Source of the DNA: Quillaja saponaria
Lineage: Eukaryota > Streptophyta > Magnoliopsida > Fabales > Quillajaceae
Assembly: GCA_029379385.1 (NCBI GenBank)
Contig: CM055612.1
Location: forward strand, 15,190,001 to 15,254,000
Direction of reading: 5' to 3'
DNA length: 64,000 nucleotides
Shown here piece by piece: positions 11,671-23,200 of this stretch. Position 1 is the first letter of the stretch; each line of letters starts with the position of its first letter. The position numbers and the translations under genes are program-made. Below the pieces are notes generated by a model, which ran no database searches, had not been told where the DNA came from, and was given only the letters and a program-made list of their open reading frames with translations.

Positions 11671-12247
11671 TGTCACAATCCAAGCTTGTTAAGTGCATGT
11701 GGCATATGGCCGCTTGCCTTATGATAGCCACCATTGTAGAGTAACTTGACATATGACTTGGAATGTGGTATTTTTTTTGTAATTAATGTGAATAGTATTT
11801 TATGTCAAATGGAAAAAATATATATATATATGATGTCTACTCTTGTCAAAGGGACTATGGTGCAATAATCTCTTTAGGGGAGGATTTATAGGCAGTGAAT
11901 AATGAAATTATACACGAGCCATTATTGCCTACATTGCCAAAGGGACTATGGTGCAATAATCTCTTTAAAGACTATACGTGTTGAATGTCTTGGTGTTGCT
12001 TGTAACTTCCCCTACACCAAATTATTATTGCCTACATTGCAGTCATGTCATAACCTTTTGTAAACTTTTGCTAGCATTTTTAATATTGATCAATTTTAAA
12101 TTAATGAGAAGTCGAAGCCCTTTCTTACAAATTATATAATATTTGTTTTCTTGTTACTTGCTTGCTTACTTCATTGCGAATTAGCCTTGCGGGTTGACAC
12201 CTGAGAGGCATTTGAGAAGCTAACTTTCTACCCACAATAGGGTAGCA
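11671..12247 (+). mobile_element. 3' LTR (577 bp) of the gypsy chromovirus element
   Basis: It is preceded by the polypurine tract AGTGGGGGAGAA (11659-11670), starts TGTCACAATCC and ends GGGTAGCA at 12247. The end region (GCGGGTTGACACCTGAGAGG, then CTACCCACAATAGGGTAGCA) is a form I recognise from plant gypsy LTRs just upstream of the primer site. The 5' partner is reduced to about 16 bases at 5599-5614, so no target duplication can be checked. Confidence 0.7.
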
Positions 12248-12304
12248 AGTGCTACACTTGCTACACCAGTGTCTTTGCATTTCAGTAAAGTCAGCCAGTG
12301 ACAT

Positions 12305-12368
12305 TGTGTCAAGACTAGTGTCAAGGCATCAACCTGCCAAGACTAGTGTCAAGGCATCAACCTGCCAC
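12305..12368. repeat. Two-copy tandem repeat, about 28 bp unit
   Basis: The unit AGACTAGTGTCAAGGCATCA plus CCTGCCA occurs twice in a row with almost no divergence. It lies in the non-coding part downstream of the gypsy LTR. Confidence 0.8.
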
Positions 12369-13329
12369 TGCATCATTTCTCCCTCATGCTGCCATGTGTT
12401 GCCCCAACATATCACATGCCTTATTGCCACTTGAACCAAGGCCTTAAAGCCCCACATTGCCTACCTTCTATGTACTCTTGCAAGCTGTATATGTCAAGGT
12501 CTATGCTTGCTACAACATGTGCAACCATTGTCTTAGTCATAGTCTAAGTCCTCAGTATCCTTGCTTCCCACTTAACATGCCTTGATTTTACCATTGACAC
12601 CTGCTAACATGGTGCAAGGTACAAAACCATGCTGTCAGCCTATTCCAAGCACCTAGGGTGTGACAAACCACCATTACTAGAAGACATCGATGTCCCCATT
12701 AGAAGGAAACCTTCTCACATATCTTGGTTCCATTGTATGAGGTTGCATCTCATTGTCCAACATTTTCACAAATCTAGATGTCCAATAGTACCTGTTTCAT
12801 TTTGTAAGGATAATCTCATCCTAGTGTCACATTAAAACACAAAGCAAAGGTACTTTCACTAAATGCACTTGTCGTGCCATTGAACAATATCTATATCAAC
12901 ATAGTTTGCTACTATAAGGAATCTCTACTCACTCTACCCTAAGACTAGATATAATTGTCTTATAGTCAATAACAAAGTGACTCCTTTGTCAACATAAAAA
13001 TTCAACAACATAACACTGCATGTCCACCATTGTTATAATTTTCAATCATTGGTCAATTTGTGACAAATGACTTAAACAATCATCCACTACCAAGTGAACT
13101 GCTAATGAAATTGTAAGTTCTCATCCCCCTCCTTCCAAGGCATCCAACATTTCTCTAGTATTTTTCTTACAACACCTTCCCCTAATTCGGACAGAAAGGT
13201 AGAAGTATAGAGGTTAACTAGAAAGAATATGTTAACTGGTTAAGTGTTACACTCACACAAGTGCTCTTCACAGGGATATTTATCTTCAATGAAGTCAACT
13301 CTTTCCCTCTCTAAGGAAACTAAGTTTAG

Positions 13330-14137
13330 CTTAACTCTTTGAGGACAATCTACTCCCATATTAGGTCCTTCACAATTGAAATATCCAAAGAAATTTTTTC
13401 TCTATTTCCCCTTTGTGATTGCCTTTCTTCTTCTACCAACAAGATCTGACTCCATTTTCATGCCAGTTTTGTTCTTCCCTTTGCCTTTGTCAATAAACTT
13501 AGGCAAATTATTTTTTTCTTGTGGCTTATAGTCCACTAAACTATTATGCAGCAACCAAAACAGAAGGCAAGTCTTTGACCCCTTACCTATGCAATTCAAA
13601 TTGCACACCTTGTCCTTTAAACCAGTCATGAAATAAAAGAGCTTGTCATCCTCTATCATGTTTTTTATTTTTAGCATCAATTAACTGAATTCCTTCACAT
13701 AGTTCTTTAATGAACTAGTTTGCTTCAAATTCCTCAAAGAAACCCTTACAAACATAGGAGGTATTACACGATAGAAATTGCTCCCTTATCTCATTCTTTA
13801 GATTTTCAAATGTATGAAATAAGTCTTTGTCAGTCGCAACATCATCTTTAACTTTAATTCACCACCAAAGTTTAGCACCACTAACATGGTACATGCTAGT
13901 CACGGGCACTTTCATTTCATTAGCAATGTTGGCAGTTTTGAAATACTGCTCCATGTCACATAAGAAGTTATTAATTATCTTAACACTTCCTGTAACTAAA
14001 AATTCTTTAGGATGAGGAACTTTCAATTGTCCATCCCTGCTAGTCATGGACAAGCCTTCTGCTACAAATTTGAGAATCAACAACTCCTCATTTAAGACTT
14101 CAATTTTTGCCTTCGAATATGGGTCTTTCAAAGGCAT
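13330..14137 (-). pseudogene. Gypsy gag remnant with degenerate zinc knuckle
   Basis: The open stretch 14137-13859 reads LKVPHPKEFLVTGSVKIINN, FLCDMEQYFKTANIA and VPVTSMYHVSGAKLWW, the gag core. The open stretch 13680-13402 continues with MLKIKNMIEDDKLFYFMTGL, the second half of the domain. At about 13390-13338 the knuckle appears as YFNCEGPNMGVDCPQR. The first cysteine has become tyrosine and the histidine asparagine, so zinc binding is lost. Frameshifts separate the segments. Confidence 0.75.
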
Positions 14138-14161
14138 ACATCCTGATCACATATGTCATGT

Positions 14162-15081
14162 CAATTCTGTCCTACAGTGGTTCTTTGGTTTTTTATGGTA
14201 ACCCACTCTTTCACTGAGTTCTATGATGCCTTCACCTGTCATCTGTAGTTAACAAACCAGAAATTTTAACTATAGTGTAAGTTTTTAACCACGTGCAACA
14301 AGGTTAAATTTTCATAGCCAAACCTTTAGCCAAATTGCCCAATTTTGACTAACCTAGCCAGAAATTATTTTCCCACCAAGATGAACAATTGCAGTGTCTC
14401 AACTAATACAACAAGGTCGTGTCATGTTTATGCTTAACTTGGCATCAACCTTTAGCCAACAAAATACCATTTTTTATCCAACCTGGTTGTGTATTGCAAG
14501 TAAAAATTCTCTACCTTCTACAACAACATTTAGCCAGCAAGGTTGCCATTTTTGTCTAACTTGGCTCTGATTTTTGTTTGATTGGCTCCGTAATTGCACT
14601 TGACAATGCCACTGTCAAATTTCAACCTTCCCAACACTTAGGCAATACACACACACAGTGCATATAGCTTATGAGGTATGCTAGCAACAGTATAAACAGA
14701 ATAGATGAAGTACACGAATAAGTAATTACAAGAACTTCACTCCCAACCTTATTACTTTAGCTCAAGTACAAAAGAACCCACACTAAGGCGGATTTGTGTT
14801 ACATTCTTGAGACTTTCCAAAACTACAAAACATACTAGCAACTCCCTTTACAAGACCCTTGAAAATTTTCTTATATAGAGCCTTACAAAAGTCCTTCACT
14901 GAACTCCCACAAACTATCCAACTGCTAGGCTAATGTTAGGAGTAACAAGTGTCCTAGAAGGTTACTAGGTAGTTACTATCCACAACTCACGGCTGCCTGC
15001 AACTCCCCAAGATGGTAAGAGAGCAATAAGCTTGTGGATGATGGTGAGAGAAAGGGGTGAGCTTCTGGGAATATCGTGACA
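14162..15081 (-). mobile_element. Probable 5' LTR of the second gypsy remnant
   Basis: The minus strand starts TGTCACGATATTCCCAGAAG at 15081, comparable to the TGTCACAATCC start of the LTR at 11671. A TATA-like box, CTCTATATAAGAAAA (about 14866-14880), sits about 200 bases inside, as expected for an LTR promoter. The 3' end is placed just before the degraded primer-site-like TGTGATCAGGAT; it is approximate. Confidence 0.5.
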
Positions 15082-15364
15082 AGGGTGGATGGAAATTAAG
15101 GCTGTGGAAAGTATGTGCCTCAATGTACTGCAACCTGCTCCATCGACTCCATTAAATCTCTTAATGAATAGTATGAATAGTGAGACAAATTGGGTTGTAG
15201 ATTTACAATTAAGTAGACTAGCACTTTTATATGCTTGTATAGATGTCTTATTTTTGTCAACTTATACACATTTTATTGATTTTAAAATGAGTCTTTCTTT
15301 TGTGCTAATAAATATTCATTTAGATAAATCTTAACAAACAAGGAAGAAACCTAATTATAATAAG

Positions 15365-16056
15365 GTTGCGTTTGGATCCATTGAATTGGAATTGAAATTG
15401 AAATTGTAAAACCAATTTTAATTCTACTAAAAATTAGAATTAGGTAGGATTACAAAATGCGAGTTAACATAAAGAATTACAACTAGAATTGTACTTTAAG
15501 TACTTAGTAGTGGTTGTCTTCATCTCCAAGGACTTCTAACAGTGGTTTCCATCTTCTCTGGAGGTGGTTGCCATAGTTTTTGGTGGCTTTTAATGATAGT
15601 TTTCGTCTACTCCAATGGCTTCTAGAATTGGTTGTCACTATCTTAATTGGGTTCTGACGACGATTGTCGTCATTTTAGCAGAATAATAATGGTTGTCATC
15701 ATCTTTGCTTGTATCGATAGTATTTAACAGTGGTTGTCATCATTTTTAACTAGTTCTGACATTGGTTAGTATCGTATTTGAAAGGTTGATGGTGAAAATG
15801 GTTGGTGGTGTAGATTGTCAGCGGTGATGGCCGATGTTATAGCATGATATGCCATCATGAATAAGTGGCCATCAATAATAACATATGCACAAAAATTACA
15901 AATTTTAGGGTCCACAAAAATTGAAGATGGTGTTTTATTTCTCAATTCCTGAAAATTGATTTGAAAATTTCAATTTCAATTCTACAATATGCGCCAAACA
16001 TGAAAATAGTAATTGAATAGTTCAATTTTCAATTTCAAGGCATCCATGCATACCAA
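15365..16056. mobile_element. TIR-like non-autonomous DNA element
   Basis: The left edge reads GTTTGGATCCATTGAATTGG followed by AATTGAAATTG repeats. The complement of the right part gives GTTTGGCGCATATTG with AATTGAAATTGAAATT, and a further outer end gives GGATGCCTTGAAATTG. Such inverted, AATTG-rich ends suggest a MITE-like element or two nested ends. I could not fix a target duplication. The interior (15507-15775) holds diverged GTGGTTGTCATCATC-type repeats. No coding frame. Confidence 0.4.
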
Positions 16057-17149
16057 TGATTAGCCACAATATTAGTAGTACAAACTCACCTTATATTGTA
16101 CAAGATATATATATTTACAATGACCTATAGTTTTTCAAAAATGATACTTAACTCCAAATTTGAAGAAAATGATATTCTGCCTCATTAACAGCACCTACAT
16201 AAACAGTCTGTTAGTTTCTTTAACCATGGTTAAGGGGCTTGGATAAAGAGAATAAGAAAAGGAATGAAAAAAAAAGAGTAAAAGGTAAATAAAAAACTTA
16301 ATCGTTGAAGAAAGTATTTTTTATGTTATTATGTACTATACTAGTACAAAGATCCTGTTTGGCTCTCTCTTTAGCCCTATGTCTCTTATCCTTAGAAGGT
16401 CTTCCTCCAGTAACGAGTTTTTTAGGAAAACATCATTATTTCTAGTGTTGAAACACCTCAAATAGAAAGCCAAATAGATTATTTTGAAAGAACTTATTGT
16501 CAACCTCTTTCGTATATGAATCTATCTGATTTAGAAGGGTGACTATTTACCAAAAACACAAGCCTCCGCACAAAGTCGTAAGATCATGTATGGGGCCAGT
16601 CTCCCTTTTCTTTGCTCTTTTTATTCATTTCATTGTGCTCAACCTTCAAAGGAGGTAAGATCAAAAGAAAAGAAACGCTAAATCTTTCAGGTACCTAACA
16701 AAGAGGTAGGATCAATGTTCTTAACATTTACTTGCAGCTTGCAACTGTTCTCTAGTGTTCTAAACCAGAACTGGACAACAACACATTCACAAAGCTCTCC
16801 TGTCAGCAAACCAGCAAAAAGGAAGCAGCACAATCAAATGCTTCTGAAAGAATGCACTCATACAGATCCATATATCTTTGGAAAGTTTGAAGAAGGAGGA
16901 GGTTTGCAATACTAATTTGGCATTTTCAGGATGTGTTCACTAAACAGAAGTTGATTTGAATAAACAAAGTGTTGTAATACATTGAAAATTAATCTAATAG
17001 CAATCATCAAGAGTTCCTAAAGAACCTAACGAGAAGCATCATCAGACAAGATATCCATACAAAGAACATGCTTAGACAGTTTTCACAAATCAAAGGTCAA
17101 GAAACCCTTAAGGAGTGACAAGTTCCTATGGATTTCCCACCAGAGTTTC
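16057..17149. other. Mostly unassigned stretch between transposons and the host gene
   Basis: No convincing gene. It contains a short organellar-rRNA-like segment at 16538-16599. The open stretch 16715-16915 has no recognisable features. The part adjoining 17150 should include the 3' untranslated region of the THUMP-domain gene, which reads leftwards, but I cannot place the polyadenylation site. Confidence 0.5.
16538..16599 (+). rRNA. Fragment resembling organellar large-subunit rRNA
   Basis: About 60 bases resemble the conserved large-subunit rRNA region around TTTACCAAAAACACA and AAAGTCGTAAGATCATGTAT (GACTGTTTACCAAAAACACAGG..AAGTCGTAAGACCATGTATGGGG in plant organelles, recalled rather than searched). 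Substitutions and a 2-base insertion are present and neighbouring sequence does not continue the rRNA, so it is a nuclear scrap of plastid or mitochondrial origin and not a working gene. Confidence 0.5.
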
Positions 17150-17233
17150 CTATGGCTTTGGTGATGTCAACTGCCTCAGGTTGTACTTAGTAAATTCTTT
17201 ATATCTTTCGACGACCCCTATCAAGCACACAGT
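17150..17233 (-). CDS. THUMPD1: THUMPD1-like exon 7 and stop
   Basis: Codes for the last 27 residues, TVCLIGVVERYKEFTKYNLR and QLTSPKP, then TAG at 17152-17150. The ending is typical of plant members. Acceptor CATTTTTCAG. Confidence 0.9.
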   Translation of the reverse strand, partial: TVCLIGVVERYKEFTKYNLRQLTSPKP

Positions 17234-20200
17234 CTGAAAAATGAAAAGAATGTATTAGCTTTACTGTTAAGAATTGTTACTTGAAGCAGACGCATGATTG
17301 ATAACAAAGCAGAAGCATACTTGGGAGGGGAGAATTAAACCTTAATACAACACAGCATGCAATCACTTTGGAGGTTGAGCAAAAGGAATGTAACCCAGAA
17401 TGCCAATATAGTAGGATCCATAGTTGAGGTTAAAAAGCAAAAGGCTAAAAGTCGCACTTAGTTTTTGAACAGAAGACCTCCAATCTCGTTTCAAAAACTA
17501 CCTAGAAGTCTAAACTCTTCTGTGAGGAAACATATTGGCAGAACAAGAAGCAAATCACTAGTCCATTGGGAGGATGGTGGATAAGGGGAGGGGAGGGATA
17601 CCATGTTACTGTGTTTTCATTATATTTATATTATACATAAAAGTGACTTAATGATAGAAATTTTTTATTTTCTTAAATGCCCTTGTAGGTTTTTACTATT
17701 ACATTGGTATCCTTTAATTATTATTTCATAGTATTAAAATATTACGCTTAAAATATAATATTAATAATTTTTTTTCCTAATTCTCCTCTATTCTTACACT
17801 AATAAAAGAAAATAAAATAAAACTAACATAAGAAAAATATTAAGAGTATAGTTTTATTTTAATATAATATTATTTTCTTAATTCTTCTATCTTAAGAATT
17901 AAAAGAAAAAAATTTATAAATTTATATTATGAATTTTATTTTTAATTATATTTACTTGTTTCTTTAATTACACTAACAAAGAGTGACCTTTAGTTCTTAC
18001 CCCAAAAAAAAAAAAAGAGTAACCTTTAATTATTATTTAATAGTATTAAAATATTGTGCTTTAAATGATTACTATTTTTTTTTCATAACTCTTTCCATTT
18101 TAATAATGGTAGGATTTTATTCTTTTTGACTATTAAATTCTTTTCCTAATTATTCTCAGTTTCACGAATTAAAATTTAACAAAATATATACGAATTAAAT
18201 AAAATAATAAGAATATAATTTTTAATATTACAAATTATTTTCTTTATTATTCTTCTATATTAAGAATTAAAAGAAAAATTTATAAATTTATATTTTGAAT
18301 TTGATTTTTAGTTAGATTTACTTTTTTTTGTTAATTATATTAACATAGAATAATATGTTTTATTAATTATAATTTTTTAATATATAAGCCAATTATGCTT
18401 GCAGATGTAAGAACTATAAACACGATTCACACGTAACGTTTGTGCTACAGAGACTAGTATATATAGATATATAAATGTGGGGGAAGGGAACCGAGGGGTC
18501 AATTCCTTCTTCTCCCCTCTAACAGTCATTCTAGGGTAGAGGGAGATACTCTACTATTTTACCTCCCCCTCCTGGAACAGTGTCTTGTCCAAAAGATCTA
18601 GTGGTCCAAGAAGGGCAATATTTAAGTTTCTAGAAATAGAAAAAGGATGGCAGGAAGAAATTTCTTACCTTGACAATTTCAACTACTATGGTTTTATCAG
18701 GATTGTTAAGATCAACTTTATGAGGTTGGGGAACAGATTTTGCAACTGCATTGATGATTTTCATTCTGTCAATACCAGTATTTGCGCGGGCTTCATACAA
18801 TACAGCAAACTGCACAGAGTTATCCAAGTTACCAACCATCTAAAATAGTAACAGCTTAAGTTTTTTAAAAAGGAATGCAATCCAATTGTGGATTTTATTA
18901 AAGATAAATCCAAAGAAATATATTGAATAATGTATGGTAATTTTCAGATTGGCCTTCGGCAGCCATCATTTCTCCACCTGTCTACACAGGGCTGATTCAT
19001 CAGAAAAAGTTAGTCGAGCACTGGTAGACTTCAATTAGTCCAGCTTTGAAAACTATGGCAATATAAGTAAGGTAGCACTAGTATCACTAGGATCTCTGTT
19101 CATCACAAAAAATGAGATCAGGCTTGAAGACAATAATACACAATATTACCTTTTGCGGACTTTGAGTTTCAATAGGAAAATACTTTTCTACGAGTGCTCC
19201 AGTTGCTTTTGAGATTTCATCTTCCGAAGCATAGCATGCCACTTCAATGGGTAACACTCTTAAAATGAACCTAGAAATTACTATCCATGTTATAGCGCAG
19301 CACCAAGTTACAATTCTTTTTGGCCCAAAAAGTAAAATCCTCAACTTCATCAGACTGACAAATTTCAATACACAAACCTGGACATGTGTTTCTTTGTTGA
19401 TGCTAATGAAGTCACCAAGTGCTGCACTATGTCTTTGGGGCTTGGGTCTCCATCTTTCTTTCTCATTTGAACAAAGACAACACCATTACAACCTGAATCA
19501 AGCTTAACAAAGCGCCTCTGTAAAACAATCTATGATCAGTGTACACACAACCAGTTATAAGGAAAGAGAAGAAAAAGGCATCAAGGTTGAGTTAGCAAAC
19601 TTCATTTCCACCAACTTTAAGATCAAGAACTAAAGTTTTATTTACTTTTTCTTTTCTTTTTTTTTAGAACTTATGTTTCCAAAATTTAAGAGTCCCAAAA
19701 TCTACACTCTAATTCCTATTTAAAAGAAATAGAAATCTTGACCCTTCCCTACCTGGATGCTACCCACCCACCTCGTAACTAGATTCCACCCCTTCACTTT
19801 CAATATTTCTCATATTTTCTTTCAGCGCATTCAAGTTCCCTATTGAAACCTAGCTTGGCAAATTCTCTGCACATATTCTCAATTTCATTGTTCGCCATCC
19901 TCTCACCCTTCACCGTCCCTCTCCATTATACTTCATCTGCTCTTTCACTGGAAACTCATTTGCAGCAGAATCCACACTGAATGACAAAGATCTACACGAA
20001 ATCTGATGGAGTTAGACCCCCAATGAAATCACAGAACTGCATTTCTTCAATGGCTTGTTTGCAGAAATCACAGATCCACCAACACCCAACATCACAATTT
20101 GTCTTCATCCCTTTGCTCCAGGAAACCAATGACCCTTGTCTTCATTGAATCACGCCTCCGTCTTGATTGGATAGCAGTCCAATCTTCCTTCAAAGACTCG

Positions 20201-23200
20201 GCGCAGAACTACACTTCTAGTGCAGAATCGATACTCAGAGAGCGGTTCCTCAACTAAGGATTGGGGTTAATTTGGAAGCAAAAGGAAGGATGAAAGGGTA
20301 TAAAATCCGGTATGTTCCAGGGCTGTGAACAGTACCAGGAGTATAGGGTTTAGGGCCCACTTGGATCCATGGAATTGGAGGTTGGGAATTGGAATGGGTC
20401 CTCTCAATCCTAATTTTTGAGTTTGGATCAATTTTACAAATTAGACTTCTAATTCTTACCCAATATTGAAGAATTCTAGAACTAAAAAACCACCTCCCCA
20501 ATTTTTATGGAGTATCCATAAAAATTAGAATTCCAAGCCACGTATTATTTTTTCCCTCCCTCTCTATTGAATTGGTTGCAGAACCTTAACCAAGCAAGTC
20601 GATGACTATCGCAGCAACCACCGGTCGTGGGAGGTCAACCAGGTGTTGGAGGAGATGGTGATTCATCAATCATGGACCACCGGTCATGGGAGACCTAGCT
20701 ACAGAGGAAAGGAGGACTACCAATCGACAACCACCACATCTTCCTGACTGCCGACTAATCTTTGATGACTTTGGCATTCTTTCACACAGATAAAAGCTTC
20801 CTTTGTTCTCCATTCATCTCTCATTCTTGGCTCAGGTATGATTTAAAATTAATATGAAAATATTCTCACTACTGTGAACTCTATGGCTATCAAAATTGCG
20901 AGTTAACTCGTATGATCACACAATCTTACGATCTCACGACTCACATACCCCAACGATTCAAAACATGTCAAAAAACTTAGTTTAGCGAGATCAAAGTAAG
21001 ATCGGTAGGATCGCATGTAAGATTGGTATGATTGAATGTAAGATCGGAACAGTAAGACCAGACAAATCTTACCAATCTTGAAAAAAGTCATTACGGGCTG
21101 TTCTTTTGGGGTTGGATTGGCTCTTTTCATCATTGGAATTCTATAGACCATTATAGGAACTCAATCCAAGACCATTGCCACACCCTCTCAACCTCTCTTT
21201 CTAAGAAAACTAAACCCTAGCATCCCAAACCTCACCTTCACCTTCCTCTCACTTTTTCTTTTTCTTTTTTTTTTTTTTTTTTTTTTTTCTTTTTTATCTT
21301 AGAATCTTCATCACATTTTTTATAAATATTATTTATATTTATTATCACATGACCAGGCTTATGAGGCTAATTACCTATCTTAGAAAAAAATACACTAATT
21401 ACTAAATTAATCTTGGTAGCTTACATAGCAATTTTTTCATATTTTTTTGGGTCATGGTGTGGTAAATATGTGGGCATTTGTTATTTATTTTGCTCTTATA
21501 TATAAAATTATTACTTATTGCAAGTATATTTATATTTTTAAGAGGTATTTTATAAATTTTGTAAGATCTTTCAATTATGATTCAATCTTGTAGATCCTCT
21601 ACGATCCTAGTTAACATCTCAATCTTGACAATCTTGTTTGTGGCCATGCATGTCTAGATGTGTTTTAGTTTCTTTGATCGCCATTCTCACAATGGTTTAG
21701 TGTGAATAGTACGAAAGGAACTTGTAGTTTGGGGTAAATATCAATTTGTTTCTAAAAGACAATTTCACACCTGAATTCTTTTGTGTCCAAACTCTAAAAT
21801 TATAAATTTAACCAAATTCTATTTTTTCAAGAATTAGAAGTGATATTATAATTCTTGATTTCAATTGCAATTATGAGATCCAAGGTGAGGGTGAAGTAGA
21901 GTGTTGATGGTAGATTGGTGGGCCTATTTCATGATGTCTGTCAAGGGCCTCAAAGCAATCGGGCTTGAGCGTGGTCTGAAGTGCTAGAAATTGGATTGGA
22001 ATCCGAGGAGAAGAAGAGATATAACTTAAGCTTCACACTTAGATCACACCTAGGGTTTAGTTGTGTCACACAAGTGAGAGAGAAAATATGCTGAAATTCA
22101 TAAACTGATCACTGAAAACAAAAATATAAGGCACTACATGTATTTAAATAGACTCACAAACTCTAATCCCATAATGATATCCTTAACTTCAAAAAATACT
22201 CAACTACTAAAACACTACTAACATAAGAAACCCAAACAACCCAAAATGAAGCCCAATAACTAAGATCAAGGTCCTGGACAGCTGCTGTCGATAAAACTGT
22301 AAATTACCTAAATACCCTGAAACTAAAGACTCAAGAATAGCTTAATCAAGGTCCCAATACAGTTTGACATCGTCAGTCATATGCCAAAACCAATGCTTGG
22401 GCATTAGAACTAACTTTGGCACACCTCTTAAAAGTCTTCAAAAGGCTTCTGCAAAAAGTCCCAATCATTTTCTTTCGACAATATGAGATTTTCCTTGTGA
22501 AGTAACCGATAAATACCAAATATAAACATCAACCACAAAGAATTACCCATGCACAATAATTAGTTTTGGAAATCTTGCTGAGATAAAATGACAGACGAAT
22601 GAACATGCAATGATGCTGCTCCAATAAGAACATACATAGTACATAGTCTAATTAACTACGTGGAAGGTGACAGAAATCAACTTACAGAGGATAGAAGGAA
22701 AATGGAACATTTATTGACCCCAAACCATGATTTGTTGATCTAGGAGTTAGCTTCAGTTCTGGGTTGGTTGTTACAGTTCTGACTGTAATGCTCAAATTCG
22801 CATCTCGCTAGGGATGATTAATATCTAACAGAGTGGGCCTTTATGTTCTCCTAGTTATGAGTCCTTTTTTGGCTTGAAGTCTCTGGATCAAGTTATATGG
22901 GTTCTCTTTGATATTCAATTTTTATTTTCTAAACTATTCCCAGCATAGGTTAGCTGCTTCTAACAGCCAACAGGCTTTGTCCGTAGAAAAAAAACAGTGG
23001 CCAACAGGCAGATGGTTTGAATCTAAGAGCCCTAGAAAGCTTATACATATTTTCAACAGGAATGTTTCCCAAAAATTCATTGGTGTAGTACTAATATTAT
23101 CTAATAACTCCATCTATCCTTGATAATTATCACAAGAACATACCTGAAGTCAGTATTATCACCTAAATTAAATCATCCAATTCTTATAAACCATAACCCT

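Larger units (their letters stand above)
5599..12247 (+). mobile_element. Decayed Ty3/gypsy chromovirus element
   Basis: The plus strand carries, in order: an LTR tail (5599-5614), a tRNA-Met-type primer site (5615-5626), gag (about 5700-6860), protease (about 6860-7560), reverse transcriptase (about 7600-8380), RNase H (about 9740-10270), integrase (about 10290-11345), a carboxy-terminal chromodomain (about 11345-11668), a polypurine tract and a 577-bp 3' LTR. This order is Ty3/gypsy, and the chromodomain places it among chromoviruses. All frames are broken by stops and frameshifts. A solo LTR of another family (8381-9734) interrupts it between reverse transcriptase and RNase H. Confidence 0.85.
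12600..15081 (-). mobile_element. Second gypsy remnant (LTR and gag), minus strand
   Basis: Reading minus, a probable 5' LTR (15081 to about 14162) is followed by a degraded primer site (about 14149-14160) and a gag gene in pieces (14137-13330). More decayed text follows down to about 12600. Reverse transcriptase and integrase are not recognisable, so the element is truncated, perhaps by the neighbouring plus-strand element. Confidence 0.6.

Noticed and set aside
18585..18848. Plus-strand open frame over exon 6
   Set aside because: It is the shadow of exon 6, which is strongly conserved on the minus strand.
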